Assembly (NCBI GenBank): GCA_029269125.1
Contig: JARHXX010000011.1
Location: 64,001-112,026 of the forward strand
Reading direction: 5' to 3'
DNA: 48,026 bases
Origin: Kiritimatiellaeota bacterium B1221
GTDB taxonomy: Bacteria; Verrucomicrobiota; Kiritimatiellia; SS1-B-03-39; UBA6053
Shown: positions 31,878 through 40,960 of the stretch, one piece after another
Layout of the letters: each line of letters starts with the position of its first letter
Numbering within the stretch: position 1 is the stretch's first letter
Translations under genes and position numbers: made by a program
The notes under the pieces: model-generated
What the model saw: only the letters and a program-made list of their open reading frames with translations
What the model was told of the DNA's origin: nothing
Databases searched by the model: none

Positions 31878-33272
31878 ATGATGGACACACCCCCTATTCT
31901 AGTATGGTTTCGTAACGACCTCCGCCTACACGACCACCCTGCCTTTCGCGCCGCCGCTGACGATGGGGCCCCGGTGATCCCTGTTTACCTTCACTGCAGA
32001 GAAAGTGAAGGAACATGGAAACGGGGCGCGGCATCAAATTGGTGGCTACACCACGCTCTCCAGGATCTTTCAAAACAGTTATCAAAGAAAGGCAGCCGGC
32101 TCATCCTCCGTTCAGGAAAAAATCCTGAAGAACTTCTAAAAAACCTTATAAAAGAAACCGGGGCCACCCAAATTTTCTGGAACCGGCGCTTTGAACCCGC
32201 CGGCATCCAAGTGGATCGCCGCATAAAAAAAAACCTTCCGGTCACAAGTTTCCCGGGAGATATGCTTTGGGAACCCCATAAAGTCCAAACCAAAAACGGA
32301 GGTCCCTACAAGGTATTCAGCCCCTTCTATCGGGCACTACAAAAACTGGGCGCGCCGGCAGAACCCTTACCCGAACCCCGGGAATGGGCCGCCCCATCTG
32401 CTTTTCCTCCATCCGAAAACATCGATGAATGGAAACTTTTACCCGATATACCCTGGGATAGCGATTTTCTTTCCCACTGGGATCCCACCTGCAAAGGCGC
32501 GAAAAAACAAATGGAGCTTTTCCTGGATGAGCAGGTCGAAGACTACAAAGCCGAAAGAGATTTCCCGGAGAAAGCCGGCACATCAAAACTAAGCCCGTAC
32601 CTGCATTTCGGCCAAATCACCTCACGCACAGTTTGGTATGAAGCCGGTGCGGACAGCAAAGGAACTGAAGCCTATACCCGTCAGCTCGTGTGGCGGGATT
32701 TCGCCAAACAACTGCTGTTCCATTTCCCCCACACTTCCGACAGCCCCCTGCAGGAAAAATATGCGGACTTCCCGTGGCTCAAAGATGCGGATGCCCTCAA
32801 AAAATGGCAGCAGGGGCAAACCGGATACCCCCTCATCGACGCCGGCATGAGAGAACTCTGGGCCACCGGCTGGATGCACAACCGGGTGCGTATGATCGTC
32901 GCCTCCTTCCTGGTCAAAGACCTCCTGATTTCCTGGCAGGAAGGGGCCGCCTGGTTTTGGGACACCTTGGTCGATGCCGACCTCGCCAACAACAGTATGG
33001 GATGGCAATGGGCAGGAGGATGCGGGGCCGACGCCGCGCCTTACTTCCGCGTCTTCAACCCCATACTCCAAAGTAAAAAATTTGACAGCTCCGGCGCATA
33101 CATCCGCCGCTGGGTACCCGAACTGCGCGATCTTTCAGACAAAGAGATCCACGAACCCTGGAACGCCGCCACCCCGCCACCCGGCTACCCCGCCCCCATG
33201 GTGGATCATACCGACGCCCGCGACCGCGCCCTTGATGCCCTTGCCAGTATCAAATCTGAACTCCCGTCTTGA
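31878..33272 (+). CDS. phrB: Deoxyribodipyrimidine photolyase
   Basis: The 464-residue enzyme repairs UV-induced cyclobutane pyrimidine dimers using light and FADH-. The N-terminal antenna domain is visible (ILVWFRNDLRLHDHPAF, VIPVYLHCRES). The FAD-binding domain follows from about residue 200: LSPYLHFGQITSRTVWYEA, RQLVWRDFAKQLLFHFPH, YPLIDAGMRELWATGWMHNR, RMIVASFLVKDLLISWQEGA and DADLANNSMGWQWAGGCGAD, which is the signature of class I photolyases. It has the usual length. ATG at 31878 or 31881 are equivalent. The upstream AGGAG (31858-31862) is somewhat far. It is followed by a tRNA gene. Confidence 0.95.
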   Translation: MMDTPPILVWFRNDLRLHDHPAFRAAADDGAPVIPVYLHCRESEGTWKRGAASNWWLHHALQDLSKQLSKKGSRLILRSGKNPEELLKNLIKETGATQIFWNRRFEPAGIQVDRRIKKNLPVTSFPGDMLWEPHKVQTKNGGPYKVFSPFYRALQKLGAPAEPLPEPREWAAPSAFPPSENIDEWKLLPDIPWDSDFLSHWDPTCKGAKKQMELFLDEQVEDYKAERDFPEKAGTSKLSPYLHFGQITSRTVWYEAGADSKGTEAYTRQLVWRDFAKQLLFHFPHTSDSPLQEKYADFPWLKDADALKKWQQGQTGYPLIDAGMRELWATGWMHNRVRMIVASFLVKDLLISWQEGAAWFWDTLVDADLANNSMGWQWAGGCGADAAPYFRVFNPILQSKKFDSSGAYIRRWVPELRDLSDKEIHEPWNAATPPPGYPAPMVDHTDARDRALDALASIKSELPS

Positions 33273-33308
33273 CCCCGGCCCAAATTTCTCTTATCTAATC
33301 CCCTTTCC

Positions 33309-33382
33309 TGCCCGATGGTGTAACGGTAGCACTAGGGACTCTGACTCCCTCTGTCTAGGTTCGAATCCTAGTCGGGCAACCA
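33309..33382 (+). tRNA. tRNA-Gln (anticodon CTG), with encoded CCA
   Basis: The acceptor stem TGCCCGA pairs with TCGGGCA. The D arm is GTG/CAC with the loop TAACGGTAG. The anticodon arm AGGGA-CTCTGAC-TCCCT gives CTG. The T arm is CTAGG-TTCGAAT-CCTAG. The 3' CCA is encoded (33380-33382). A U at position 1 is typical of tRNA-Gln. Confidence 0.95.
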
Positions 33383-33387
33383 TCTTC

Positions 33388-33413
33388 AGCTCCTCTCACG
33401 GGGAGCTTTTTTA
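33388..33413 (+). terminator. Rho-independent terminator after tRNA-Gln
   Basis: AGCTCC pairs with GGAGCT around a TCTCACGG loop, and six Ts follow. It lies 6 bases after the tRNA CCA end. Confidence 0.85.
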
Positions 33414-33475
33414 TTGCCGAATGCCGGAGAGACAATCAAACAGCGGACGCAGCCCCTGAATCAGAGGCATTCCGG

Positions 33476-34492
33476 TTACATCTCCGCTAATTTCGCTTCC
33501 AGCGCCGCGATACGCTCCTGCAATTTTCCCAGTCGATTTACCTGGGACAGCGTTTTACTGTATTTCTTAAATTCAGTGGCAGGGGTTCCCCACACATAGG
33601 TCCCGGGTGGCACATCTTTGGTAACCCCACCTTGAGCACCCACCACAGATTTTTCACCGATGGTCAAATGCCCCGCGACCCCCACCTGTCCGGCAAGAAT
33701 GGCGTTTTTCTTTACGACGGTACTTCCGCTAATGCCCACCTGGGACACCAGCACCACATCGTCTTCAATCACCACATTGTGTGCAATTTGCACCAAATTA
33801 TCAATTTTAACCCGGTCTCCAATGCGGGTTTCCCCGAAACGGGCCCGGTCCACACACGTATGGGCTCCGATTTCGACATCATCACCCAAACGCACAATCC
33901 CCACTTGCGGAACTTTCGTGCGGGAACCATCATTTTCAACCGTGTAGCCAAAACCATCACTGCCGATAACGACATGATTATGTAAAATCACCCGCTCACC
34001 CACAACCACATTTTCACGAAGCACGGCACCGGCATGTAACAAGCCACCCTTCCCCAGTTTTGCATTTTCCGAAACCAAAACACCTGACAACAATACACAG
34101 TCGTCCCCAATTTCCGCCCCTTTTTCAATCACCACATTCGGTCCAATATGTACACCCGCTCCAATTTTTGCCATTTCGGAAATCACTGCCGAAGGATCCA
34201 CTCCGGGTAAATAGCTCACCGGAGGCGGACAAAACCACTTACATACTTCCGCAAATGCCGCATCGGGATTGTCCACTTTGATGACAGCACACTCAGCGCT
34301 CTCTTCCCAGTCCCGGGCCACCAACACCGCGGATGCGGAAGTCGTATGCAGTAATTTCCGATACTTCGGGTTACTTAAAAAAGAAATTTGCCCTTTTACA
34401 GCTTCATGCAGCCCCCCCACCGAATGAATTTCCTGTTCAACAGCCCCCAAAACCTCCCCGCCTAATTTCTCCGCAATTTCCTGAATCCGCAT
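33476..34492 (-). CDS. lpxD: UDP-3-O-(3-hydroxyacyl)glucosamine N-acyltransferase
   Basis: LpxD adds the second acyl chain to UDP-3-O-acylglucosamine in lipid A synthesis. The 338-residue protein has an N-terminal uridine-binding domain (VGGLHEAVKGQISFLSNPKY, SAVLVARDW). Left-handed beta-helix hexapeptide repeats run from about 100 to 285, for example IGAGVHIGPNVVIEKGAEIG, VLISGVLVSENAKLG-like turns, LHNHVVIGSDGFGY with the catalytic histidine region, and IDNLVQIAHNVVIEDDV. The C-terminus is a coiled helix (RLGKLQERIAALEAKLAEM). Its presence predicts lipopolysaccharide. It lies 5 bases after ompH, the conserved bamA-skp-lpxD order. Confidence 0.95.
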   Translation of the reverse strand: MRIQEIAEKLGGEVLGAVEQEIHSVGGLHEAVKGQISFLSNPKYRKLLHTTSASAVLVARDWEESAECAVIKVDNPDAAFAEVCKWFCPPPVSYLPGVDPSAVISEMAKIGAGVHIGPNVVIEKGAEIGDDCVLLSGVLVSENAKLGKGGLLHAGAVLRENVVVGERVILHNHVVIGSDGFGYTVENDGSRTKVPQVGIVRLGDDVEIGAHTCVDRARFGETRIGDRVKIDNLVQIAHNVVIEDDVVLVSQVGISGSTVVKKNAILAGQVGVAGHLTIGEKSVVGAQGGVTKDVPPGTYVWGTPATEFKKYSKTLSQVNRLGKLQERIAALEAKLAEM

Positions 34493-34497
34493 AAAAC

Positions 34498-35088
34498 TTA
34501 CTCCGCCGCTTCGGTTTGTTTGGTGAACATGGCATTCAACTCTTGAATCAGTAAATCTGTTCTGTCCAGGGTTTTGGAAGCGTAGCTGACCATCGGCAAT
34601 CCATTGGGGCTTTTCGCAGAACTGTCCAACACCAATTCCCAGTCATTTTCTTCAGCTAATTCTTCAATTTTCGCATTCACTTTTTCCACGATCCCCCGGC
34701 GCAAACGCAATCCTTTCGCCTCCAGATCTTTCTGAAACTGTGCCCGCTCTTGTCGCAATTCCTGTTCCAATTTATTCAACTCTTCCAACTGTTGGGTCGC
34801 TTTTTCGACAATGGATTTACGCTCTGCTTCCGGAACTTCCGGCTGGGCAGCCCGATTTCGAATTCCGTTAAATTCCTGCTGCTTTTGTTGGAGACTTTGC
34901 ACCTTCTGCTGCTGCTCCGTCTGAAAAGCCGCCACCTGATCCCGAAGCTTCTGATCCTCAAGTTTCAGCTCAATATATTCTTCGAAAACTTTTTGATAAT
35001 TAATCACCACAGTGTCTGCCCGGAGAGACAATTGACCCAACAAGCAGGCAAGTACAGAAAACGAAAGAATTCGGGAATAGTTTTTCAT
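34498..35088 (-). CDS. skp: OmpH/Skp family periplasmic chaperone
   Basis: Skp holds unfolded outer-membrane proteins in the periplasm for delivery to the BAM complex. The 196-residue protein has a signal peptide (MKNYSRILSFSVLACLLGQL, cleavage near 24) and a coiled-coil middle: LKLEDQKLRDQVAAFQTEQQ, VQSLQQKQQEFNGI, KATQQLEELNKLEQELRQER. The C-terminal core is VEKVNAKIEELAEENDWELV and LDSSAKSPNGLPMVSYAS, characteristic of the OmpH fold. It stands between bamA and lpxD as in many Gram-negatives. The gap to bamA is 18 bases. Confidence 0.93.
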   Translation of the reverse strand: MKNYSRILSFSVLACLLGQLSLRADTVVINYQKVFEEYIELKLEDQKLRDQVAAFQTEQQQKVQSLQQKQQEFNGIRNRAAQPEVPEAERKSIVEKATQQLEELNKLEQELRQERAQFQKDLEAKGLRLRRGIVEKVNAKIEELAEENDWELVLDSSAKSPNGLPMVSYASKTLDRTDLLIQELNAMFTKQTEAAE

Positions 35089-35106
35089 AAGTGGACTGTA
35101 AATGGA

Positions 35107-37389
35107 TTAGAAAGAATATCCAATGAGAAAACTAAAGAGACCTCCTGAATCTTTATTGGCCTCACTGCTCTGGGCCTGCCAGGAATAATCAAAACGTAAA
35201 GGGAAGCCGGGCATATCAATTCTTAATCCGATACCATAGCTGGAATTGGCATCCTCAATCGACGCATCAAATGAATCCAAATTGACCACCCCCCAGTCAT
35301 AAAACATCGCATAACGGAACATCTCGCTCAAAGGAATCGTATACTCCGCCGAAGCAAACAATGAGGTTTGCCCCCCAATAAAATCACCACTGTCATCCAC
35401 CGGACTCACTTCACGGAATTCAAAACCACGGATGGTACGGGAGCCCCCCAGGAATAAGCGGTCGAAAATCGGCACATTATCCGAATCGCCGTAATAATCT
35501 ACAGAGCGCGCCCATCCCTGCAGATTCAACACATGGTCAAAGAAGACTGGATAATAATACGAGCTACGCGCCCCCACTTCATAAATAGACTCATCAAAAC
35601 CCAGAGGCCCTCCGGTAAATCCGGTATTCAGGATAATCCGCCCACCACGGGTGGGAATCCAAACTTCATTACGGCTGTCCCGACTTACACTGAAGTCCAA
35701 TCCGCTTCGCATAGATTTCCCCTCTTCCATGGCGATCACTTCGGAGGCATCTTCATCCACGTCATATACATCAATTTCTTCAAGCGTATACGTGACCCCT
35801 CCCCGCCAGCGGGTGCTGAGCGCCTTGCGAATTCCAATGCTAAATCCGGTGTTCCGCTGATCGTAATCATCGCTGTAAAAACGGCTGTCATTTTGAAAGC
35901 CGGTTACACTCAGAGTTAAACGGCGATTAAAAAACCAAGGCCGGACATAGTTGATGTCAATATCCCTGCGCTCCGTACCCAGTTGCAAACGGGTCTTTAG
36001 CTTTTGTCCGCCCCCGGTAAAGGAAGGAGGGTCTCCAATATCAAAATTTCCCTGGGACAACTCAACGAAGCCCACCAATTTGTCTTCACTGGAAAAACCA
36101 ACCCCAGCCAAAAATTGACCGCTTCGCCCTTCCTGAATTTCAAATTCCACATCGTATACCCCCGGATCATCCGTCGGCAAAAGCGTGTAATTCGCCGAAT
36201 CCAGAAAACCGAGGTTCCGCAAACGCGAAGAACTCTTCCGGGCCAAAACTTCATTTAATACATCTCCGGGATATACCAAAAGCTCCCTGCGAATCACTTC
36301 ATCTTTGGTGCGGGTATTTCCCCGAATCAACACATCCCTAATTTTGGCAACCCGGCCTTCATTCACCGTATAAATAATATCAACTCGGCGCTCTTCCGCG
36401 GTCAGCAAAATTTTCTCGGTCACCCGGGTTTCAGAAAATCCACGATTGTTATAAAAATCCCGAATTTTGGATCGGCCGCCCTGAATCTTGTCCGAAGCCG
36501 CGACACCACCGACCTGTAAAGGAACCTGTGCCCCCAACAGGGAAGAGGGGTATAGGGTGTTGCCCTCGATTTGAATGCTGTTGACGAGATATTGGTCATA
36601 AGGAGTGATCGGAACTGAAACCTTCAAACCGCCCCCAATGTCTTCAATTTTATAAGGACCCGCTTTGGCATCCAAATACCCTTGGCGGCGATACATTTCT
36701 TCAAGGGTCGAAAGATCCTGCCGCAATTGGGACTCATCCAGTTTTCCCCGACCGGTAAATGCGCTGAGAATCCAAGTTTCTTTTTGCCCCATTACCCGTT
36801 TAAGCTGGGTGCGGGTGTAATGAATTCTTCCCGGAAAACGAATCTCCTTCACTTTACGCTGCGGTCCCTCATCAATGGTAAGGGTCAGCCGGGTAAAACC
36901 TTCATCATCCGGAGGCGTCAGATCTACTTCAAAATCAACACCGGTATAAAAATCTTTCTGATATTTTTCGCGCACTTTTTCAAGTTTACCCATCACCAGC
37001 GGAATATCCACCCGGTCACTCAGATTCAGCTCCATCCAATCACGCACTTTCTCGTTGGAAAAATGTTCAGCACCTTCCACCGTGATACTCCGTAAACGCG
37101 GACGCTCTTCGACCACATAAATCAGGATTATCCCTCCCGCAGCCTGCTGAATTTCCGCACCCACATAGGCATAACGACCGGTTTCCTGCAAACTCCGGAT
37201 GTCCTGATTCACCTGGGCAGGATTGTATTCATCATTGATTTTAGGCTGCACGAAAGCTTTCACCGCGGAAAGCTCCACATCCCGACCCGGAATTTGGCTG
37301 CGGACCTGAATGTCCACAATTTCCACAGCCCTGAGTACTGGGCTTAGCAAGATCAATAACAGGAGGAAATGCAAGGGTCGAAATTTCAT
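35107..37389 (-). CDS. bamA: Outer-membrane assembly factor BamA
   Basis: BamA is the core of the beta-barrel assembly machine of the outer membrane. From ATG at 37389 it has 760 residues with a signal peptide (MKFRPLHFLLLLILLSPVL). Five POTRA repeats run to about residue 400: VEIVDIQVRSQIPGRDVE, YVVEERPRLRSITVEGAEH, GPQRKVKEIRFPGRIHYTRT, VSIPITPYDQYLVNSIQIEG-like, and EGRVAKIRDVLIRGNTRTKD. The barrel follows, with the conserved IRGFEFREVSP loop (VRGF motif), SSYGIGLRIDMPGFPLRFDY, and the C-terminal aromatic signal FLIGYSF. An open frame to 37446 overlaps dnaB and is rejected. It is 16 bases downstream of dnaB. Confidence 0.96.
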   Translation of the reverse strand: MKFRPLHFLLLLILLSPVLRAVEIVDIQVRSQIPGRDVELSAVKAFVQPKINDEYNPAQVNQDIRSLQETGRYAYVGAEIQQAAGGIILIYVVEERPRLRSITVEGAEHFSNEKVRDWMELNLSDRVDIPLVMGKLEKVREKYQKDFYTGVDFEVDLTPPDDEGFTRLTLTIDEGPQRKVKEIRFPGRIHYTRTQLKRVMGQKETWILSAFTGRGKLDESQLRQDLSTLEEMYRRQGYLDAKAGPYKIEDIGGGLKVSVPITPYDQYLVNSIQIEGNTLYPSSLLGAQVPLQVGGVAASDKIQGGRSKIRDFYNNRGFSETRVTEKILLTAEERRVDIIYTVNEGRVAKIRDVLIRGNTRTKDEVIRRELLVYPGDVLNEVLARKSSSRLRNLGFLDSANYTLLPTDDPGVYDVEFEIQEGRSGQFLAGVGFSSEDKLVGFVELSQGNFDIGDPPSFTGGGQKLKTRLQLGTERRDIDINYVRPWFFNRRLTLSVTGFQNDSRFYSDDYDQRNTGFSIGIRKALSTRWRGGVTYTLEEIDVYDVDEDASEVIAMEEGKSMRSGLDFSVSRDSRNEVWIPTRGGRIILNTGFTGGPLGFDESIYEVGARSSYYYPVFFDHVLNLQGWARSVDYYGDSDNVPIFDRLFLGGSRTIRGFEFREVSPVDDSGDFIGGQTSLFASAEYTIPLSEMFRYAMFYDWGVVNLDSFDASIEDANSSYGIGLRIDMPGFPLRFDYSWQAQSSEANKDSGGLFSFLIGYSF

Positions 37390-37405
37390 AAGATGTGTTA
37401 AGAGA

Positions 37406-38800
37406 TTATAGAGGCGAGTCCATTTCCTGTGCTTCACGGGTTTCAAATCGGGTGGTTTCTTCGAAAAAGCTCAATTCCACTTCACCCACCGCACCATTAC
37501 GGTTTTTGGCAATATCTACAATGGCTAAATTAGGTTCTTGCGCACGCGGATCCCCCGGATAACGCGCGGGGCGTCTCAACAGAAACACCACGTCGGCATC
37601 CTGCTCAATCGCACCGGAGTCACGCAAGTCGGAAAGTTTCGGCACTCCGCTGGTCCGGTCACGTTTTTCCGCATCCCGACTCAACTGACTGAGCACCATC
37701 ACCGGAACTTTTAATTCCTTGGCCATGGATTTTAATTCCATCGAAATGCCGGCAACTTCACGCTGCCACCCGTCTTTACTTTGTTTCGCACAGTGGGAAA
37801 TCTGTAAATAATCCACCACGATAAAACCAATATTGTGCTTGTTTTTTAAGCGGCGGGCGCGGGCGCGCATTTCCAGTACATCCAGCCCACCGGAATCATC
37901 AATATAAATCGGGGCGTGCTTCAGTTCTTCCCCCGCATTCATTAAACGGGAATGTTGCTCACTCGGCAAAAAGCCCCCCATAATTTTCCCCATCGAAACC
38001 CGGGCGCGACAACAAATCATCCGCTGCACCAGAGACGCTGCGGACATTTCCAAACTGAAGACCGCGACCCCATGCGGCTCTTTGTTCGGATCCCCCACAC
38101 CGGTGGCAATGTTTTCGGCAATATTTAATGCCAGTGAGGTTTTACCCATGGAAGGGCGGGCCGCCAGTACAATCATTTCGGCAGGCTTAAGTCCATGTAA
38201 CATCTTGTCGATGTCCCGATACCCACTGGAAAGTCCCAGCATTTTATTTTTGTTGTCCGCGATCTCATTCAAATCCTTAATCGCATTGCCAACCAAATCA
38301 CTCCAGGGATGCCAAACCTGAGAACTGCCCCCCAACAAACCAAAAAAGGAACTTTGCGTTTCGGTGACCAACAATTCCACGTCCTTATCCGGATCGTAGC
38401 ATTTATCCACCGCCTCACGCGCACATTTGATCACTTCCCGGATCAATGCTTTTTCGTGCACCACCTGCACATAACTTTCCGCATGCACCGCAATCGGCGC
38501 CGCATCCATCACCGCCTGCAAATAGGCGATCCCCCCCACCTCGTCAAAAATCTTCTTTTCCCGTAAACGGTTGCTGAGCATTACCCCGTCAATCAGCTTA
38601 TTCCCCGTCTGCATCTCACTCAGGGTTTCCCAGAGATGCTGATGCGCCGGAAGATAAAACGAATCAACCCGAATGCCGCGTTCGACCGCAAGGTCGATCA
38701 CCACATCCGGGTTATTAATTGCGCATCCGATCAGCCCCTGTTCCGCCGCCGCATCATGCGGCGGCGTATCCAAATGATTGGAAACAGAGGCTCGGGACAC
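37406..38800 (-). CDS. dnaB: Replicative DNA helicase DnaB
   Basis: DnaB is the hexameric 5'-3' helicase of the replication fork. The 464-residue protein has an N-terminal DnaB domain (PPHDAAAEQGLIGCAINNPD, LREKKIFDEVGGIAYLQAVM). The RecA-like motor carries the Walker A motif ARPSMGKTSLALNIAENIA, Walker B (GFIVVDYLQ), and QLSRDAEKRDR and LSDLRDSGAIEQDADVVFLL downstream. The start is GTG, 3 bases after the rplI stop, with an AGGAGG ribosome site inside the last rplI codons. No intein is present. It is part of the ribosomal protein-replication cluster. Confidence 0.97.
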   Translation of the reverse strand: MSRASVSNHLDTPPHDAAAEQGLIGCAINNPDVVIDLAVERGIRVDSFYLPAHQHLWETLSEMQTGNKLIDGVMLSNRLREKKIFDEVGGIAYLQAVMDAAPIAVHAESYVQVVHEKALIREVIKCAREAVDKCYDPDKDVELLVTETQSSFFGLLGGSSQVWHPWSDLVGNAIKDLNEIADNKNKMLGLSSGYRDIDKMLHGLKPAEMIVLAARPSMGKTSLALNIAENIATGVGDPNKEPHGVAVFSLEMSAASLVQRMICCRARVSMGKIMGGFLPSEQHSRLMNAGEELKHAPIYIDDSGGLDVLEMRARARRLKNKHNIGFIVVDYLQISHCAKQSKDGWQREVAGISMELKSMAKELKVPVMVLSQLSRDAEKRDRTSGVPKLSDLRDSGAIEQDADVVFLLRRPARYPGDPRAQEPNLAIVDIAKNRNGAVGEVELSFFEETTRFETREAQEMDSPL

Positions 38801-38803
38801 GGC

Positions 38804-39262
38804 CTACTCCTCCTCGTCTGCTACAACCTCAACCTTCAGGTTTGCAGCAACTTCCGGGTGCAGACGAATCCGTACTTCATAGGTACCCAATTGACGGATC
38901 GGTGATCCAAGGTGTACCTGTTTCGCTTCGATTTTGAGGCCCTGTTTGTTGGCTTCATCGGTAATTTCACTGGCTGCAACAGATCCGTACAGACGGCCTT
39001 CTGCTGAAGTTTTCACCGCAATTTTAACCGAAGAGGTTTTCACTTTTTCAGCAAAAGCTTCTGCACCGGCTTTGGCTTCGAGCAGTTCCGCTTCGCGTTC
39101 TGCACGGGCATCCGCCAGTTTTTCGATCAAACGGTCGCTGACCGGCTGAGCGTGTCCTTTGGGCAACAAAAAGTTGCGGGCATGGCCGTTGGCAACAGTG
39201 ACCACGTCACCAATGATGCCGAGACCTTCTACGTCATTTAATAAAATCAATTTTTTAGACAT
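38804..39262 (-). CDS. rplI: 50S ribosomal protein bL9
   Basis: bL9 binds 23S rRNA and helps maintain reading frame. The 152-residue protein has the family start LILLNDVEGLGIIGDVVTV followed by NGHARNFLLPKGHAQP, a long connecting helix rich in A and E, and the C-terminal domain (VKIAVKTSAEGRLYGSVAAS, HLGSPIRQLGTYEVRIRLHP). It ends with an acidic tail whose codons form the dnaB ribosome site. It is 29 bases downstream of rpsR. Confidence 0.97.
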   Translation of the reverse strand: MSKKLILLNDVEGLGIIGDVVTVANGHARNFLLPKGHAQPVSDRLIEKLADARAEREAELLEAKAGAEAFAEKVKTSSVKIAVKTSAEGRLYGSVAASEITDEANKQGLKIEAKQVHLGSPIRQLGTYEVRIRLHPEVAANLKVEVVADEEE

Positions 39263-39291
39263 TGGAATTTTCTCCGTTTATCGTTGATGAA

Positions 39292-39483
39292 TCAGGGTAA
39301 CAGACCCATGACCCGGGCTTTGCGGATAGCACGTGTGACTTGGCGCTGCTGTTTCGCATTTGCACCTGTCACCCGGCGGGGAAGAATTTTTCCCTGTTCG
39401 GTCATGAACTTTTTAAGCAGTTCATGGTCTTTGTAATCGATTTCCTGTACCCCTTCGAGGTACGCACATTGTTCTTTTGCCAT
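39292..39483 (-). CDS. rpsR: 30S ribosomal protein bS18
   Basis: bS18 binds the platform of the 30S subunit together with bS6. The 63-residue protein carries [40 protein letters not shown] and [10 protein letters not shown], all family hallmarks. It is shorter than E. coli S18 because the N-terminal tail is minimal. It lies downstream of ssb and upstream of rplI, as in most bacteria. Confidence 0.97.
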   Translation of the reverse strand: MAKEQCAYLEGVQEIDYKDHELLKKFMTEQGKILPRRVTGANAKQQRQVTRAIRKARVMGLLP

Positions 39484-39571
39484 TATTGGTTTTTCCTTTG
39501 GGTTTCACGCGGCTTTTTTCATCCGCAGGTGGAGTCGGCAACATGCCGGCCCCTTAAATTTTTTATGTCAT

Positions 39572-40009
39572 TCAGAAAGGAGGGGCTTCCTCATCGTCCT
39601 TTGCATCCGATAGGGGTGCTTTGGGGGCTTGTATGGGGGCGCCTGCAGAAGCAGCCGAATCAGATCCGCCCTCCCGACTGCTCAGGAATTGTACCCGGTC
39701 CGCGACCACCGAATGCTTGCTGCGCTTGCCGCCACCGTCCTTGGCTTCCCAGGACTCATAGCGGAGCTTGCCTTCCAGCAAAATCGGTGACCCTTTTTCA
39801 AGATACTTGTTGCAGGCTTCCGCCTGTCCGCCGAATGCCGTAACATCCACGAAACAAGGACGGTCTTTCCACTCTCCCTGCTGGTCTTTCACCCGCTCAT
39901 TCACCGCCATGCCCAACCGTACAATCGCCATGCCGGAAGGCGTGTACGAAAGCTCCGGATCACGGGTTAAATTCCCGCAGAGTACAATTCGGTTCAATGA
40001 GGCGGACAT
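39572..40009 (-). CDS. ssb: Single-stranded DNA-binding protein
   Basis: SSB coats single-stranded DNA in replication and repair. The 145-residue protein has the OB fold (LNRIVLCGNLTRDPELSYTP, GMAIVRLGMAVNERVKD, RPCFVDVTAFGGQAEACNKY, GSPILLEGKLRYESWEAKDG). A flexible linker follows, and the C-terminal acidic tip DDEEAPPF that recruits partner proteins. It sits 11 bases upstream-to-downstream from rpsF in the usual rpsF-ssb-rpsR order. Confidence 0.97.
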   Translation of the reverse strand: MSASLNRIVLCGNLTRDPELSYTPSGMAIVRLGMAVNERVKDQQGEWKDRPCFVDVTAFGGQAEACNKYLEKGSPILLEGKLRYESWEAKDGGGKRSKHSVVADRVQFLSSREGGSDSAASAGAPIQAPKAPLSDAKDDEEAPPF

Positions 40010-40020
40010 GATGCAGTTCT

Positions 40021-40320
40021 TTAAGCCGTCGCGGCGTCAGCCAAACGTGTGAACTGAATACGGAAGATCGCATCATCCAGTTTCAACACAGATTGCAATT
40101 CAGCAATTTTGTCACCGTCGAGCTCCAGGCGCAACAAGGCGTATTCTCCTACGGTTTGTTTGTGCATCGGACGTGCAAATGCTTTGCGGCCCATGCGGGA
40201 TGCTTTGGAAGCTTGTCCACCCAATGCTTTGATTGCGGCGTTCAAACGGTCCAGGCCCTGTTCAATTTCGTCTTCAGTCAGCGATTCCGGAAGAATCACC
40301 ATCGCTTCGTATCGGTTCAT
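40021..40320 (-). CDS. rpsF: 30S ribosomal protein bS6
   Basis: bS6 pairs with bS18 on the 30S platform. From ATG at 40320 it has 99 residues: NRYEAMVILPESLTEDEIEQ, AFARPMHKQTVGEYALLRLE and DDAIFRIQFTRLADAA. The usual ribosomal ferredoxin-like pattern is complete. The open frame extends to 40353 but overlaps pth; the inner ATG is standard. The gap to pth is 29 bases, too short for the known S6:S18-binding leader, so such autoregulation is not visible here. Confidence 0.96.
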   Translation of the reverse strand: MNRYEAMVILPESLTEDEIEQGLDRLNAAIKALGGQASKASRMGRKAFARPMHKQTVGEYALLRLELDGDKIAELQSVLKLDDAIFRIQFTRLADAATA

Positions 40321-40349
40321 AATCGTTCTCTTTGGTCTAATCGTTATCG

Positions 40350-40946
40350 TCAATTGTCGGGGGTACCCGAATTAAAATGGTTCATGGACGGTGTCAGCCC
40401 TTCGCGGAGAATCCGCTCCAGTGCATCTGCGCCCTGCTCCCGTAAACGTGAAACTTCCGTTTCCTTTTCCGGGTGCCAGGCTCCGAGCAGATAATCTATC
40501 AACTTGTCGCCTGACGGTCTTGGACCTACCCCCAGCCGCAGCCGGGGAAAATCCTCTAAATTATCCAGTTCCTGAATGACCGAAGTCACTCCGTTATGTC
40601 CACCTGCCCCACCCCGTTTCCGGATGCGGAGGCGTCCCACGGGAAATGCCACGTCATCAAAGACCAAAAGCATCTCCTCAGGGGAAATCTTCCATCGCCG
40701 CATTGCTTTACGCACTGCCACTCCGGAGTGGTTCATAAACGTACGGGGCTTAAGCACCCGCACAGTCGAACCGCCTACCTGCCAAGTCGCCCCCCATGCC
40801 TGCAAGCCGAAAGCGCGACGAAAACGAAACTGATGACGCCCGGCCAAGGTATCCAGTACCTCGAAACCGATGTTGTGAGGGGTATTCCGGTAACGTTCGC
40901 CCGGATTGCCGAGCCCTACGATTAACCGGATCCCTTTTTCCGTCAT
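40350..40946 (-). CDS. pth: Peptidyl-tRNA hydrolase
   Basis: Pth releases tRNA from prematurely dropped peptidyl-tRNAs. The 198-residue protein has RLIVGLGNPGERYRNTPHNI with the catalytic histidine in TPHNIGF, LKPRTFMNHSGVAVRKAMRR, LLVFDDVAFPVGRLRIRKRG, GGAGGHNGVTSVIQEL and FPRLRLGVGPRPSGDKLIDY, all conserved. It follows bL25 by 14 bases, a pairing seen in many bacteria. Confidence 0.97.
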   Translation of the reverse strand: MTEKGIRLIVGLGNPGERYRNTPHNIGFEVLDTLAGRHQFRFRRAFGLQAWGATWQVGGSTVRVLKPRTFMNHSGVAVRKAMRRWKISPEEMLLVFDDVAFPVGRLRIRKRGGAGGHNGVTSVIQELDNLEDFPRLRLGVGPRPSGDKLIDYLLGAWHPEKETEVSRLREQGADALERILREGLTPSMNHFNSGTPDN

Positions 40947-40960
40947 CAGAGAAGATCCGC

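Noticed and set aside
33419..33473. GAATGCC...GGCATTC inverted repeat downstream of lpxD
   Set aside because: The arms are seven bases and 41 bases apart without a T-run; it may be a decayed repeat unit but cannot be supported as a terminator.
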